The position numbers and the translations under genes were made by a program. Positions 50,650 to 58,535 of a DNA stretch of 64,000 bases are shown one piece after another. Positions within the stretch are counted from its first letter, which is position 1, and each line of letters begins with the position of its first letter. A model generated the notes under the pieces. That model saw only the letters and a list, made by a program, of their open reading frames with translations. It ran no database searches and was not told where the DNA came from. This stretch comes from Agromyces cavernae (lineage in GTDB: Bacteria > Actinomycetota > Actinomycetes > Actinomycetales > Microbacteriaceae): assembly GCF_021044935.1 (NCBI RefSeq), contig NZ_JAJNMP010000001.1:868001-932000 (forward strand), read 5' to 3'.

Positions 50650-52190
50650 ACGAGCCCACCGAACCGTCCGCCGAGCCGACCGGGCTGGCGCAGCCGACAA
50701 CGCCGGCTCAATCGACCGAGCCCGCGGCCGTCTCCCTCTCGCTCATCTCGCACACGAACGCCGGCAAGACGACCCTCGCCCGCACCCTGCTCGGCCGCGA
50801 CGTCGGCGAGGTGCGTGACGCACCCCACGTGACGCTCGAGGCGACACCGTTCCCGCTCGTGCAGACCGCAGAGGGCGACCTGCTCACCCTTTGGGACACA
50901 CCGGGCTTCGGCGACAGCGTGCGACTCGTGCGGCGGCTGCGGCAGGATGGCAGCCCCATCGGCTGGTTCCTGTCGCAGGTGTGGGACCGCTACCAGGACC
51001 GCGCGTTCTGGCTCACCCAGCTCGCCGTGCGCAATGTCGCCGAGCAGGCCGACGTGGTGCTCTACCTCGTGAACGCGGCCGAGGAACCTGGCGATCTCGG
51101 GTACCTGGCGTCCGAGCTCGAGGTGCTCGAGTGGGTCGGCAAGCCCGTGCTCGTGCTGCTCAACCAGACCGGCCGTCCCCGCGAGCGTGAGGTCGAGGCG
51201 GCCGACGCCGACCGGTGGCGCGCGGCGCTCGCCGACGCCCCGCACGTGCGCGACGTGCTCGCGCTCGACGCGTTCGCCCGCTGCTGGGTGCAGGAGTTCA
51301 CGCTCTTCGCGGCGATCCGGCGGGTGGTGCCCGAGGAGCGTGCGGCGGCGTTCGAGCGGATGTCGCAAGCGTGGCGCGATCGCCGCATGCACCAGTTCGA
51401 CCAGGCGATGACCGCGCTCGCCGAACCGATCGCGCAGGCCGCGTGCGATCGTGCCGCGCTTCCGCCCGAGCCGCTCACGACCCGGCTCGGTGGCTCGATC
51501 GGCATGCAGATCGCCGCCCGCACGCAGGCCCGGGCCGACGCGACGCACGAGATGGAGGAGCGGCTCGACGCCGGACTGCGGTCGAGCACCGAGCGGCTCA
51601 TCGCGATCCACGAACTCGAAGGTCGCGCCGCCGACGAGGTGCTGGCGCGCGTGGCGAGCGACGTGCGGGTCGACGCTCCGATCGACGAGGGACGCGCCGG
51701 CGTCGTCTCGGGTGTGCTCTCGGGAGCGGCCGCCGGACTCGGCGCCGACCTCATGGCGGGCGGCCTCACCTTCGGCGCCGGCATGGTGGCGGGTGCGGTC
51801 ATCGGCGCCCTCGGCGGGGCCGGGGTCGCCCGCGGCGTCAACCTCGTGCGGGGACGCACCGAGTCCAGCCTGCGCTGGGAGGAGGCCTTCCTCGACGGCC
51901 TCGTCACGTCGGCCCTGCTGCGCTACCTCGCGATTGCGCACTACGGTCGCGGTCGCGGCGAGTGGAAGCAGAGCGAGTACCCGCCGCATTGGCGCCGGCT
52001 CGTCGTCGCTGCCGTCGTCGCGAACTCGGCAACGCTCGCGGCGGTGTGGGCGCGGCGTTCGGCAGACGACGCATGCGACCGGCTCGAACGCGCACTTCAG
52101 GCCGCGCTCAGCGAGATGGCCCTCGGCCTGCTCGACGAGCTGTATCCGGGGGTCACCGGTCGGGACGGGGCGCCATCCGGTAGGCCGTGA
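50646..52190 (+). CDS. GTPase with DUF3482 domain
   Basis: 514 aa. G1 (Walker A) is HTNAGKTTL (residues about 36-44), G3 is WDTPGFGDS, and G4 reads LNQTG in place of NKxD, a noted deviation. The C-terminal half (DUF3482) contains a glycine-rich hydrophobic hairpin (about 350-400, GVLSGAAAGLGADLMAGG) that could insert in membranes. The gene overlaps DUF2868 by 4 bp and its end overlaps the convergent DUF998 gene by 38 bp. It probably works as a dynamin-like or signalling GTPase with its neighbour; the role is not established. Confidence 0.8.
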   Translation: MNEPTEPSAEPTGLAQPTTPAQSTEPAAVSLSLISHTNAGKTTLARTLLGRDVGEVRDAPHVTLEATPFPLVQTAEGDLLTLWDTPGFGDSVRLVRRLRQDGSPIGWFLSQVWDRYQDRAFWLTQLAVRNVAEQADVVLYLVNAAEEPGDLGYLASELEVLEWVGKPVLVLLNQTGRPREREVEAADADRWRAALADAPHVRDVLALDAFARCWVQEFTLFAAIRRVVPEERAAAFERMSQAWRDRRMHQFDQAMTALAEPIAQAACDRAALPPEPLTTRLGGSIGMQIAARTQARADATHEMEERLDAGLRSSTERLIAIHELEGRAADEVLARVASDVRVDAPIDEGRAGVVSGVLSGAAAGLGADLMAGGLTFGAGMVAGAVIGALGGAGVARGVNLVRGRTESSLRWEEAFLDGLVTSALLRYLAIAHYGRGRGEWKQSEYPPHWRRLVVAAVVANSATLAAVWARRSADDACDRLERALQAALSEMALGLLDELYPGVTGRDGAPSGRP

Positions 52191-52848
52191 ACGACGCCCA
52201 GGCGAGCCACGTCCACCCGGCGACGACCGCCAGCCAGAGCAGTCCGATGCCCGCCGGGACCGTCGCGAGGGCGGCCCCGCCCATGAAGCCGAACACGATC
52301 ACCGCGGCGGCCACCCACGACGTGATCGCCACGCTGCGCCGACCTTCGGCGCGGAACCATCCGGCGAGCACGATCGCCGCCGCGGCGAGGCTCAGGAAGC
52401 CGATCGCGCCCGCAACGAGGTGCAACAGGCCGGTCACCGACGCCGCCGTGGCATCCGTGCCCCCGGGCGGGAAGCCGCCCATCGGGTCGGGCGGGAGGAG
52501 CGCGGCGGCGAAGAGGCTCACGCCGTAGAGTCCGAGGAGCACGGCCGCCGTGATCCCCGGACGCCGGGGCACAAGTCGCGCGAACCCGACGGCAGCGGCC
52601 AGCACCATGATGCCGCTGAGCACGAGGTTGGCCGCCTGGATCCAACCGAGCGGTCCGAGCAGCAGCAGGCTCAGCGCGTGCCGCGAGAGGTCGAACCCCG
52701 GCACGAGCAGCGCTTGAGCCAGACCGACGACGAGGTAGAAGGGACCCGCCATGACGCCCCAGCCGAGGAGCGACTTCGTCACGGCGCGGCCGCGGTCGAA
52801 GGTCGTGGGGGACGAGGTTCCGGGAACTGTGGTGGACATCGTGCTCAT
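52153..52848 (-). CDS. DUF998 family membrane protein
   Basis: 231 aa with six predicted helices. Family features are GPFYLVVGLAQALLVPGFDLSRHALSLLLLGPLGWIQAANLVLSG and LHLVAGAIGFLSLAAAAIVL. DUF998 has no proven function. It is divergent from the TetR gene, across a palindrome, and is therefore the likely target of that repressor. Its last 38 bp overlap the end of the GTPase gene on the other strand. Confidence 0.82.
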   Translation of the reverse strand: MSTMSTTVPGTSSPTTFDRGRAVTKSLLGWGVMAGPFYLVVGLAQALLVPGFDLSRHALSLLLLGPLGWIQAANLVLSGIMVLAAAVGFARLVPRRPGITAAVLLGLYGVSLFAAALLPPDPMGGFPPGGTDATAASVTGLLHLVAGAIGFLSLAAAAIVLAGWFRAEGRRSVAITSWVAAAVIVFGFMGGAALATVPAGIGLLWLAVVAGWTWLAWASFTAYRMAPRPDR

Positions 52849-52893
52849 CCTTTCCTGCTTCGTTGCTGTGCCTCAAAGGTTTCTGCCCTCATG

Positions 52894-52909
52894 GGTGTAG
52901 TATTACACC
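52894..52909. promoter_or_regulatory. TetR-type operator
   Basis: GGTGTA-GTAT-TACACC, a perfect 6-bp-arm palindrome between the divergent DUF998 and TetR genes. The GTATTACAC core also provides AT-rich -10-like sequence, so bound repressor would block one or both promoters. Confidence 0.65.
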
Positions 52910-52957
52910 GAGAGATACATAAGTAAACGGATGAGTGCAAAAGAATGGGAGGCGGCC

Positions 52958-53614
52958 ATGAGCACGACGTCGACGACTGCTCGGACCGACTACGAGGACC
53001 CGCGCATCACCCGCTCCCGCGCCCTCATCATGGACGCGGCCGCCCGCGTCTTCCTGGAGCGCGGCTACCCCGGCACGAGCGTCGACGACATCGCCGCCGA
53101 GGCCGGCGTCTCCAAGCGCACCGTCTACAACGTCTTCGAAGACAAGGAGCAGCTGTTCCGGGCGATCCTCGGCCAGGCGATCGCGACGGCCGAGCGGTAC
53201 TCGCTCGCGCTCGGTGAGACGGCTGCCGAGGCAGACGACGTCGAGGCGGCACTCACAACGCTCGCACGCGAGCTCGCGGCATCCGTGCTCAGCGGCCGGG
53301 TCGTGCCGTTGCGGCGGCTCCTCATCGGCGAAGCGTCGCGGTTCCCCGAGTTCGCGGCCGAGTACTACGATCGCGCGCCCGGTCGCGTGATGGCTGCCGT
53401 CGCGACCGCGCTCCGCGCCTTCGGCGAGCGCGGACTGCTGCGTGTCGACGACCCCGAGCTCGCTGCCGAGCACTTCGCGTTCCTCGCGATCGGCCCGTCG
53501 CTCGATCGCGCGCTCTTCGATCTCGCGAGCGACACGGATACCGCGACGGCGACCCGCGCGATCGAGCGCGCCGAGCGCGGCGCCGCCGCGTTCCTCCGCG
53601 CCTACGCCGCCTGA
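52958..53614 (+). CDS. TetR-family transcriptional regulator
   Basis: 218 aa. The N-terminal helix-turn-helix reads MDAAARVFLERGYPGTSVDDIAAEAGVSKRTVYNVFEDKEQLFRAIL, followed by a helical ligand domain. The ATG at 52958 follows GGGAGGCGGCC, an excellent ribosome site; the in-frame ATG at 52931 has none. It is probably a repressor of the divergent DUF998 gene and of itself through the palindrome at 52894. The ligand is unknown. Confidence 0.9.
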   Translation: MSTTSTTARTDYEDPRITRSRALIMDAAARVFLERGYPGTSVDDIAAEAGVSKRTVYNVFEDKEQLFRAILGQAIATAERYSLALGETAAEADDVEAALTTLARELAASVLSGRVVPLRRLLIGEASRFPEFAAEYYDRAPGRVMAAVATALRAFGERGLLRVDDPELAAEHFAFLAIGPSLDRALFDLASDTDTATATRAIERAERGAAAFLRAYAA

Positions 53615-53698
53615 CGCCGCATGCGGCGCGTGCCACCGCCCGCCGGCCTGCCTGCGGCCACCATGCGCACGGCGCAGAATGGACCCCGGAGGTCGACG

Positions 53699-55477
53699 AT
53701 GATCACGCATGAGGTCCTCAACCAGGCGCCGCCCCGCGAGGGCGTCGACGAGTTCGGTACGAATGTGCCGCTCGTCGAGGCGGTCGCGAGATGGGGACGA
53801 GCGGATGTCCCGGGCGAGGCTGCGCCCGCGGGCCCGAGTCGCACGCACCGCGCAGGACCGGCCGTCTCGACCCTCGCCGAGATCGGACGCCACGTCGGCG
53901 CGGCGGCGTTCCAGCGCGACGCCGAACGGGCGAACACGCACCCGCCGGTGCTGCACACGCACGACCGTTGGGGCAACCGCATCGACGAGGTCGAGTACGA
54001 CGACGCCTACCACCGCATCATGGCCGCGGCGATCGGCGCAGGCGCGCACACGTCAGCGTGGGCGTCACCGGGAGCGGGCGCGAACGTCGACCGTGCCGCG
54101 GCCTTCTTCCTCTTCGCGCAGGTCGAGCCGGGACACGCGTGCCCGGTGTCGATGACCCACGCGGCGGTGCCGACACTCGAGCTCGCGGCATCCGGCCTTC
54201 ACGACGAATGGATGCCCCGGCTGCTGAGCCGCGCGTACGAGCCGGCCCTCGCTGATCGAGTAGGGCCGCGCGAAGCGCGACCCGCTCCCGCTGATCGAGT
54301 AGGGCCGCGCGAAGCGCGACCCGTATCGAGATCCGGGGCGAAGCGGTCGGCGCTCATGGGCATGGCGATGACCGAGAAGCAGGGCGGCAGCGACGTGCGG
54401 GCGAACACGACGCGCGCCGAGCCGACGGGTGTCGATGACGGGTGGGGCCACGAGTTCCGCCTGACCGGTCACAAGTGGTTCTGCAGCGCACCGATGAGCG
54501 ACGCGTTCCTCGTGCTGGCGCAGGCGCCGGGCGGCCTCAGCTGCTTCTTCGTGCCGCGCGTGCTGCCCGACGGGACGCGCAACGTGTTCCGCATCCAGCG
54601 GCTGAAGGACAAGCTCGGCAACCGCTCGAACGCGTCGAGCGAGATCGAGCTCGACGGCACGACCGCCTGGCTCGTCGGCGACGAGGGGCGCGGTGTCACG
54701 ACCATCGTGCAGATGGTCACGCGCACCCGCCTCGACTGCGTCATCGGGTCGGCCGCGGGCATGCGCCAGTCGGTCGCCGAAGCCGCGTGGCACGTGCGGC
54801 ACCGCAGTGCGTTCGGCGCCCTGCTCGTCGATCAGCCGGCGATGGCGGCGGTCGTCGCCGACCTGGCGATCGAGTCCGAGGCGGCGACGATCACCGCGAT
54901 GCGGCTCGCTCGCGCGTACGACGATGATACAGATGGCCCCGAGCGGGCGTTTCGCCGTCTGGCCACGGCCGTCGCGAAGTACTGGATCTGCAAGCGCGGC
55001 CCCGGCCACGCCTACGAGGCGCTCGAGTGCCTCGGCGGCAACGGCTACACCGAGGCGTTCCCGCTCGCGCGCCGGTATCGCGAGCAACCGTTGCTCGCGA
55101 TCTGGGAGGGCTCGGGCAACGTCATCGCCCTCGACGTGCTGCGCGTGCTGGGGCGCGAGCCCGAGGCGTTCGAGGCGTTCTTCGACGTCGTGGGCGAGGC
55201 AGTCGGTGAGCACGCCGCGTTCGATGTCGCGCTCGCCGAGGCGCGGGCAGTCGTGAGGGAGCTGGCTTCCGATGTGGCAAGCTCGGCCGCTGCCGCGCGG
55301 GCTCGCGAGCTCACCGAGCGACTGGCGCTCGTGCTGCAGGCGTCGCTGCTCGTGCAGCACGCGCCGGCCGCTGTCGCCGACGTCTTCGTGCGCACGCGCC
55401 TCGAGGGCGCCGGAGGGTTGCTCTATGGCGCCCTGCCGGCGGGTGTCGACACCGCGGCGATCCTCGCGCGGGCGTGA
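53699..55477 (+). CDS. AidB-like acyl-CoA dehydrogenase carrying a repeat-derived insertion
   Basis: 592 aa. The fold markers are ALMGMAMTEKQGGSDVRANTT, FRLTGHKWFCSAPMSDAFLVLAQ, LKDKLGNRSNASSEIELDGT, RRLATAVAKYWICKRGPGHAYEALECLGGNGYTE and YREQPLLAIWEGSGNVIALDVLR. They match AidB/isovaleryl-CoA-dehydrogenase-like flavoproteins, which bind FAD and in E. coli also DNA. Residues about 185-212 (ADRVGPREARP twice) interrupt the link before the AMTEK motif and come from two copies of a short intergenic repeat. The ATG at 53699 follows GGAGG. Confidence 0.88.
   Translation: MITHEVLNQAPPREGVDEFGTNVPLVEAVARWGRADVPGEAAPAGPSRTHRAGPAVSTLAEIGRHVGAAAFQRDAERANTHPPVLHTHDRWGNRIDEVEYDDAYHRIMAAAIGAGAHTSAWASPGAGANVDRAAAFFLFAQVEPGHACPVSMTHAAVPTLELAASGLHDEWMPRLLSRAYEPALADRVGPREARPAPADRVGPREARPVSRSGAKRSALMGMAMTEKQGGSDVRANTTRAEPTGVDDGWGHEFRLTGHKWFCSAPMSDAFLVLAQAPGGLSCFFVPRVLPDGTRNVFRIQRLKDKLGNRSNASSEIELDGTTAWLVGDEGRGVTTIVQMVTRTRLDCVIGSAAGMRQSVAEAAWHVRHRSAFGALLVDQPAMAAVVADLAIESEAATITAMRLARAYDDDTDGPERAFRRLATAVAKYWICKRGPGHAYEALECLGGNGYTEAFPLARRYREQPLLAIWEGSGNVIALDVLRVLGREPEAFEAFFDVVGEAVGEHAAFDVALAEARAVVRELASDVASSAAAARARELTERLALVLQASLLVQHAPAAVADVFVRTRLEGAGGLLYGALPAGVDTAAILARA
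54251..54335 (+). repeat. two REP-type units inside the acyl-CoA dehydrogenase gene
   Basis: Two identical 34-bp units (54251-54284 and 54290-54323), each beginning GCTGATCGAGTAGGG and ending CGCGACCCG, are followed by GTATCGAGAT. Their 39-bp period keeps the reading frame. They match the reverse complement of the intergenic element at 32623-32671. Confidence 0.85.
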
Positions 55478-55581
55478 GCTGGGGCATCCGCCCGCTGACT
55501 TGTTCTGCGTCCGATGCGTCGAGCATCCGCCCGCCGATCAGATCGCCCGCGTGAACGGGACCCGGCGCAGCGTCTCGTCAT

Positions 55582-56109
55582 TCAGATCGCGCGCGTGAAC
55601 GTGACCCGGTGCTCGCCCGGCCCGTCGTAGTCGAGGTACGCCGGAACACCGTCGACGTCGGTGTCGCCGCCGAGCGTGAACCCCATCGCGCGGTGGAACT
55701 CCTGCGAGCGCACGTTGATCGGGCCCGTGATCGCGTCGACACGTCGGCATCCGAGCGCCCGCACCTGGGCGAAGAAGCGCTCATAGAGGGAGCGCGCGAG
55801 TCCCGTGCCGCGCAGGTCGGGACGCACGCCGACGAAGTGCACGTACGCGACCTCGGGTTGCGACTGCGATCGGAACCCGACGAGGAACGCCGCGAGTTCG
55901 CCGTCGCCGTCCTCGACGATCGTCGAGGTGTCGCCGAAGTGCTGGAAGAACAGGCGTGGTAGCAGCAGCGGCAGCGTCTCTGAGTTGGGGGTCTGCCACC
56001 ACTCTGGGATTGCCGCGACTACTCGCGCATGGTCGCGCTCGGTCGCAGGCCGGAACACGAGCGACGGATGCGGCGCCCCCGACTCGTCGCTCACGACACC
56101 GTCACTCAT
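55582..56109 (-). CDS. GNAT-family N-acetyltransferase
   Basis: 175 aa. The acetyl-CoA fold is seen in LAAFLVGFRSQSQPEVAYVHFVGVRPDLRGTGLARSLYERFFAQV (motif A, R-G-T-G-L-A loop) and CRRVDAITGPINVRSQEFHRAMGFTLG (motif B). It transfers acetyl to an unknown amine. The 3' end has a second, degenerate copy of its last 27 bp just downstream. The start at 56109 lies 17 bp from a 15-bp minisatellite that separates it from the reductase gene upstream. Confidence 0.87.
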   Translation of the reverse strand: MSDGVVSDESGAPHPSLVFRPATERDHARVVAAIPEWWQTPNSETLPLLLPRLFFQHFGDTSTIVEDGDGELAAFLVGFRSQSQPEVAYVHFVGVRPDLRGTGLARSLYERFFAQVRALGCRRVDAITGPINVRSQEFHRAMGFTLGGDTDVDGVPAYLDYDGPGEHRVTFTRAI

Positions 56110-56126
56110 CGCACCTCGCCCCGGGC

Positions 56127-56201
56127 ACCGTTGCTCAGGGAACCGTTGCTCAGGGAACCGTTGCTCAGGGAACCGTTGCTCACGGACCCGTTGCTCACGG
56201 A
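56127..56201. repeat. 15-bp tandem repeat, five units
   Basis: Five units of ACCGTTGCTCASGGA (three identical, two with CACGGA; the fifth begins CCC). It overlaps the last codons of the reductase gene and fills most of the gap to the GNAT gene. Confidence 0.9.
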
Positions 56202-56794
56202 ACCGCCTCGGGATCGCCGGTGGGCCGGTAGTGCGCCACGGTGACGCCCTTCGGTGTGGTGATGCTGCGGGTGAGTTCGAGCGCTTGGTGCGTGTCGCCG
56301 AACAGGCGGATGCCGGTGCCGAGCACCACCGGGTGGATGATGAGCACGTACTCGTCGACGAGCCCCGCCGCCGCGAGCGACCGCACGAGTTCGCCGCTGC
56401 CGAGGATCGTGAGGTCGGGACCGTCGGTCTGCTTGAGTGCGGCGACGGTCTCGGCGGCGTCGCCGACGAGCGCCGTCGAGTTCTGCCAGTCGAGTTCGGT
56501 CTGCGGATGTCGCGACACGACGAACTTCTCGACCCGGTTGAGGTATTCGGTGAAGGGGTTGCCGTCGGTCTGGTGCGGCCAGAACGCGGCCATGTTGTCG
56601 TAGGTGCGGTGGCCGAACAGCATCGCGCCGCCCGACTCCATGCCGACGCCCATCTCGGCGGCGAGGGCCTCGTCGTTGCCTTCGAGTGCCCAACCCCCGT
56701 ATGGAAAGTCGCCGCGTGTGTCTTCAGCCGCCGACATCGGCGCCTGCATCACGCCGTCGAGCGAGACGTCGTTGTTCACCGTGATCCTGCGCAT
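56195..56794 (-). CDS. dihydrofolate-reductase-fold protein (RibD C-terminal / YyaP family)
   Basis: 199 aa. The pattern of RibD-C/DHFR-like proteins is present: RRITVNNDVSLDGVMQAP, MLFGHRTYDNMAAFWP, FVVSRHPQTELDWQNS, DLTILGSGELVRSLAAAGLVDEYVLIIHPVVLGTGIRLF. It binds NADPH in relatives; the substrate is unknown. The ATG at 56794 gives the family start (MRRITV); three in-frame ATGs lie close upstream. The C-terminus runs into the 15-bp repeat. Confidence 0.85.
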   Translation of the reverse strand: MRRITVNNDVSLDGVMQAPMSAAEDTRGDFPYGGWALEGNDEALAAEMGVGMESGGAMLFGHRTYDNMAAFWPHQTDGNPFTEYLNRVEKFVVSRHPQTELDWQNSTALVGDAAETVAALKQTDGPDLTILGSGELVRSLAAAGLVDEYVLIIHPVVLGTGIRLFGDTHQALELTRSITTPKGVTVAHYRPTGDPEAVP

Positions 56795-56894
56795 GCCCCC
56801 CATCATGCGACGGCCCGCCGACATCCGCGAGGGGCTTCGTCGGATGCGGGCCGGGGTTGCGGATTTGGGTGAGGAGGTTTGTCCTGCAGCCGAA

Positions 56895-57004
56895 ATGCCG
56901 AAGTGCCGAAGTGCCGAAGTGCCGAAGTGCCGAAGTGCCGAAGTGCCGAAGTGCCGAAGTGCCGAAGTGCCGAAGTACCGAAGTGCCGAAGTACCGAAGT
57001 GCCG
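56895..57004. repeat. 8-bp tandem repeat, 13 units plus a partial unit
   Basis: Thirteen phased units of RTGCCGAA from 56895 to 56998 (the first begins ATG; two units read GTACCGAA) and a partial unit to 57004. The unit is the same as at 25041. Eight bp is not a multiple of three, so the frames through it are not conserved if copy number varies. Confidence 0.92.
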
Positions 57005-57113
57005 CGCTCTCGATCGCGGGTGCCCGTGCTCTTGGTCTCAGCAGGACGGCCCGCCGGGGTTGTGGCGTAGCCGCACCTGTGGATAACCGACGCGAGATCG
57101 CTGATGCCTCGCC

Positions 57114-57119
57114 TAGGGT
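57114..57119 (+). promoter_or_regulatory. -10 hexamer of the lipoprotein gene, leaderless start
   Basis: TAGGGT lies 7 nt before the ATG at 57127, as at the paralogous lipoprotein gene (25191). Confidence 0.45.
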
Positions 57120-57126
57120 ATTCGCC

Positions 57127-57711
57127 ATGCCGACCTCTCGCCTGAAGCGCCGACGGTCGCGCCGTCTCGGCGGCGCGGCCGCCGCAGCGAGCGTGCTCGC
57201 CCTCGTGCTCACCGGATGCGTCGGCGCCGCCGAGCCGACCCCCACGCCGACGCCGACCGAGGCCGCCCCGATCTTCGCCTCCGACGAGGAGGCGCTTGCC
57301 GCGGCTGAGCAAGCCTATGCGGCCCAACTCGTAGTGGTCGACGAACTCTCGCATGCCGGAGGAGTTGCAATCGAAAAGCTCGAAGAGGTCGCGACCGCGG
57401 AGTATGCTGCCGGCATTTCTGCATCGCTCGAACGACTAAGTGCGAGCGGCATGCGCACGACAGGAGCAACGACATTCGACACCGTCGAGCTGATTGAGCA
57501 CTTCGAGGCCGACGATGTGGCCCACGTGAGCGCGTACGTCTGCCTCGACATTGGCGATACTCGTGTTGTCGACAGCAGTGGAGCCGACGTGACCCCGCCT
57601 GATCGGATACTCCGGGCGCCGCTGCAAGTGAGATTTGAGTCTAGGTTTCTTGGTGCGAACCAGCTACTGGTAGCAGGGACAGAGCCGTGGTCGGGCGACG
57701 ACTTCTGTTAG
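57127..57711 (+). CDS. secreted lipoprotein, paralogue of the one at 25203
   Basis: 194 aa. An Arg/Lys-rich start (LKRRRSRRL), a hydrophobic segment and the lipobox LTGC (Cys31) are followed by a PTPTPTPTE linker and a domain that starts FASDEEALAAAEQAYAAQ and ends EPWSGDDFC. The plan and termini match the 25203 lipoprotein. The second half is less GC-rich than the surroundings. The function is unknown. The following gene starts inside its last 25 bp. Confidence 0.77.
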   Translation: MPTSRLKRRRSRRLGGAAAAASVLALVLTGCVGAAEPTPTPTPTEAAPIFASDEEALAAAEQAYAAQLVVVDELSHAGGVAIEKLEEVATAEYAAGISASLERLSASGMRTTGATTFDTVELIEHFEADDVAHVSAYVCLDIGDTRVVDSSGADVTPPDRILRAPLQVRFESRFLGANQLLVAGTEPWSGDDFC

Positions 57712-58517
57712 GGCACGCGGTTGCCATCGGGTTGATGCTCATTTTCACTTCGAACGACCCACCCGATGTGAATTCGCTCGATTACATAACAGGCGCGATC
57801 TCCGAATCAGCGGTTGACGTGCACGCGGAGCGTCGTCACGAGAGCACCGGTGAGGTACCGGGCGGCGAGGATGGCGACAACGTCGGCAGCGCCGAGACTG
57901 AGCCGCCACCGCGAGGCGCCGTCGACGTATGGGCGGGGCCCGGCTGGGAGCAGCTCTGCGGCGCGAACTTCGAGGCTGGCTGCTCCCGCCCGTCGGCACC
58001 GGCTGCACCGGCGACGCCGGCGCCCGGGACGCCCGCGGTGACGCTGCGCGACATCGCATCGTTCCGGCCGGCGGAGCCGAGCGACGTCATGGAGCCGAAC
58101 GGGTGGGCCGTCGAGGGGCTCCCGGCGAACTTCGTCGCCGACGCGAGTTCCGAGGTCGTGTCGGGCACGCTCCTCGGGCAACCCGCGGACGTTCGGTTCA
58201 CGCCAGTCGGATACAGATGGGTTCACTCCGACGGAGCGACCGTCACGAGCTCATCGCCCGGCGCGACGTGGAGTTCGCTCGGGGTCGCCGAGTTCAGTCC
58301 GACCGATACGAGTCACGTCTACACCGCGAGTGGCGAGTACACCGTCACGCTGCGGGTCGCGCTCGCCGCCGAATACCGCTTCGCCGGATCGGGCTGGCTA
58401 CCCATCGCGGGCACGCTCACGATCGACGCGGCCCCGCAGCGTGTGCTCGTCGGTGAGGTCGACACCGTGTTGACGGTGGGTGACTGCAAGGCCTACCCCT
58501 CGAGCCCCGGCTGCTGA
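57687..58517 (+). CDS. secreted protein with a PKD-like beta domain
   Basis: 276 aa from a GTG at 57687 (an in-frame ATG at 57735 is possible). A hydrophobic N-terminus (about 5-20) may be a signal sequence. A low-complexity acidic and Pro/Ala-rich part runs to about residue 125. A C-terminal region with DVRFTPVGYRWVHSDGATVTSS, FSPTDTSHVYTASGEYTVTLRVAL resembles a PKD/Ig-like surface domain. It overlaps the lipoprotein gene by 25 bp and is probably co-translated. The function is unknown; the partner lipoprotein suggests a cell-surface role. Confidence 0.65.
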   Translation: MVGRRLLLGHAVAIGLMLIFTSNDPPDVNSLDYITGAISESAVDVHAERRHESTGEVPGGEDGDNVGSAETEPPPRGAVDVWAGPGWEQLCGANFEAGCSRPSAPAAPATPAPGTPAVTLRDIASFRPAEPSDVMEPNGWAVEGLPANFVADASSEVVSGTLLGQPADVRFTPVGYRWVHSDGATVTSSSPGATWSSLGVAEFSPTDTSHVYTASGEYTVTLRVALAAEYRFAGSGWLPIAGTLTIDAAPQRVLVGEVDTVLTVGDCKAYPSSPGC

Positions 58518-58535
58518 GGACGCCTTCGGGCGGCG

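Larger units (their letters stand above)
56795..57126. other. 332-bp spacer with an octamer repeat and a DnaA box
   Basis: This lies between the divergent reductase and lipoprotein genes. It holds the 8-bp repeat (56895-57004), a perfect DnaA box TGTGGATAA at 57078-57086 (minus-strand TTATCCACA) and the lipoprotein promoter at 57114. I do not support a protein from the repeat frames. Confidence 0.6.

Noticed and set aside
44854-52190. Very long plus-strand frames running under the regulator, exporter and membrane genes
   Set aside because: They are GC-driven shadows. Only the part from 50646 (GTPase) is real; the rest is opposite or upstream of better genes.
56879-57070. Cysteine-rich repeat protein (CRSAEVPK units) read through the octamer array
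   Set aside because: It is a by-product of the 8-bp repeat; the frame has no ribosome site, no conserved flank, and any slippage would destroy it.
57078-57086. Replication origin (DnaA boxes here and at 28429)
   Set aside because: Single boxes 28 kb apart, with no dnaA/dnaN genes, no AT-rich unwinding region and no cluster of boxes.
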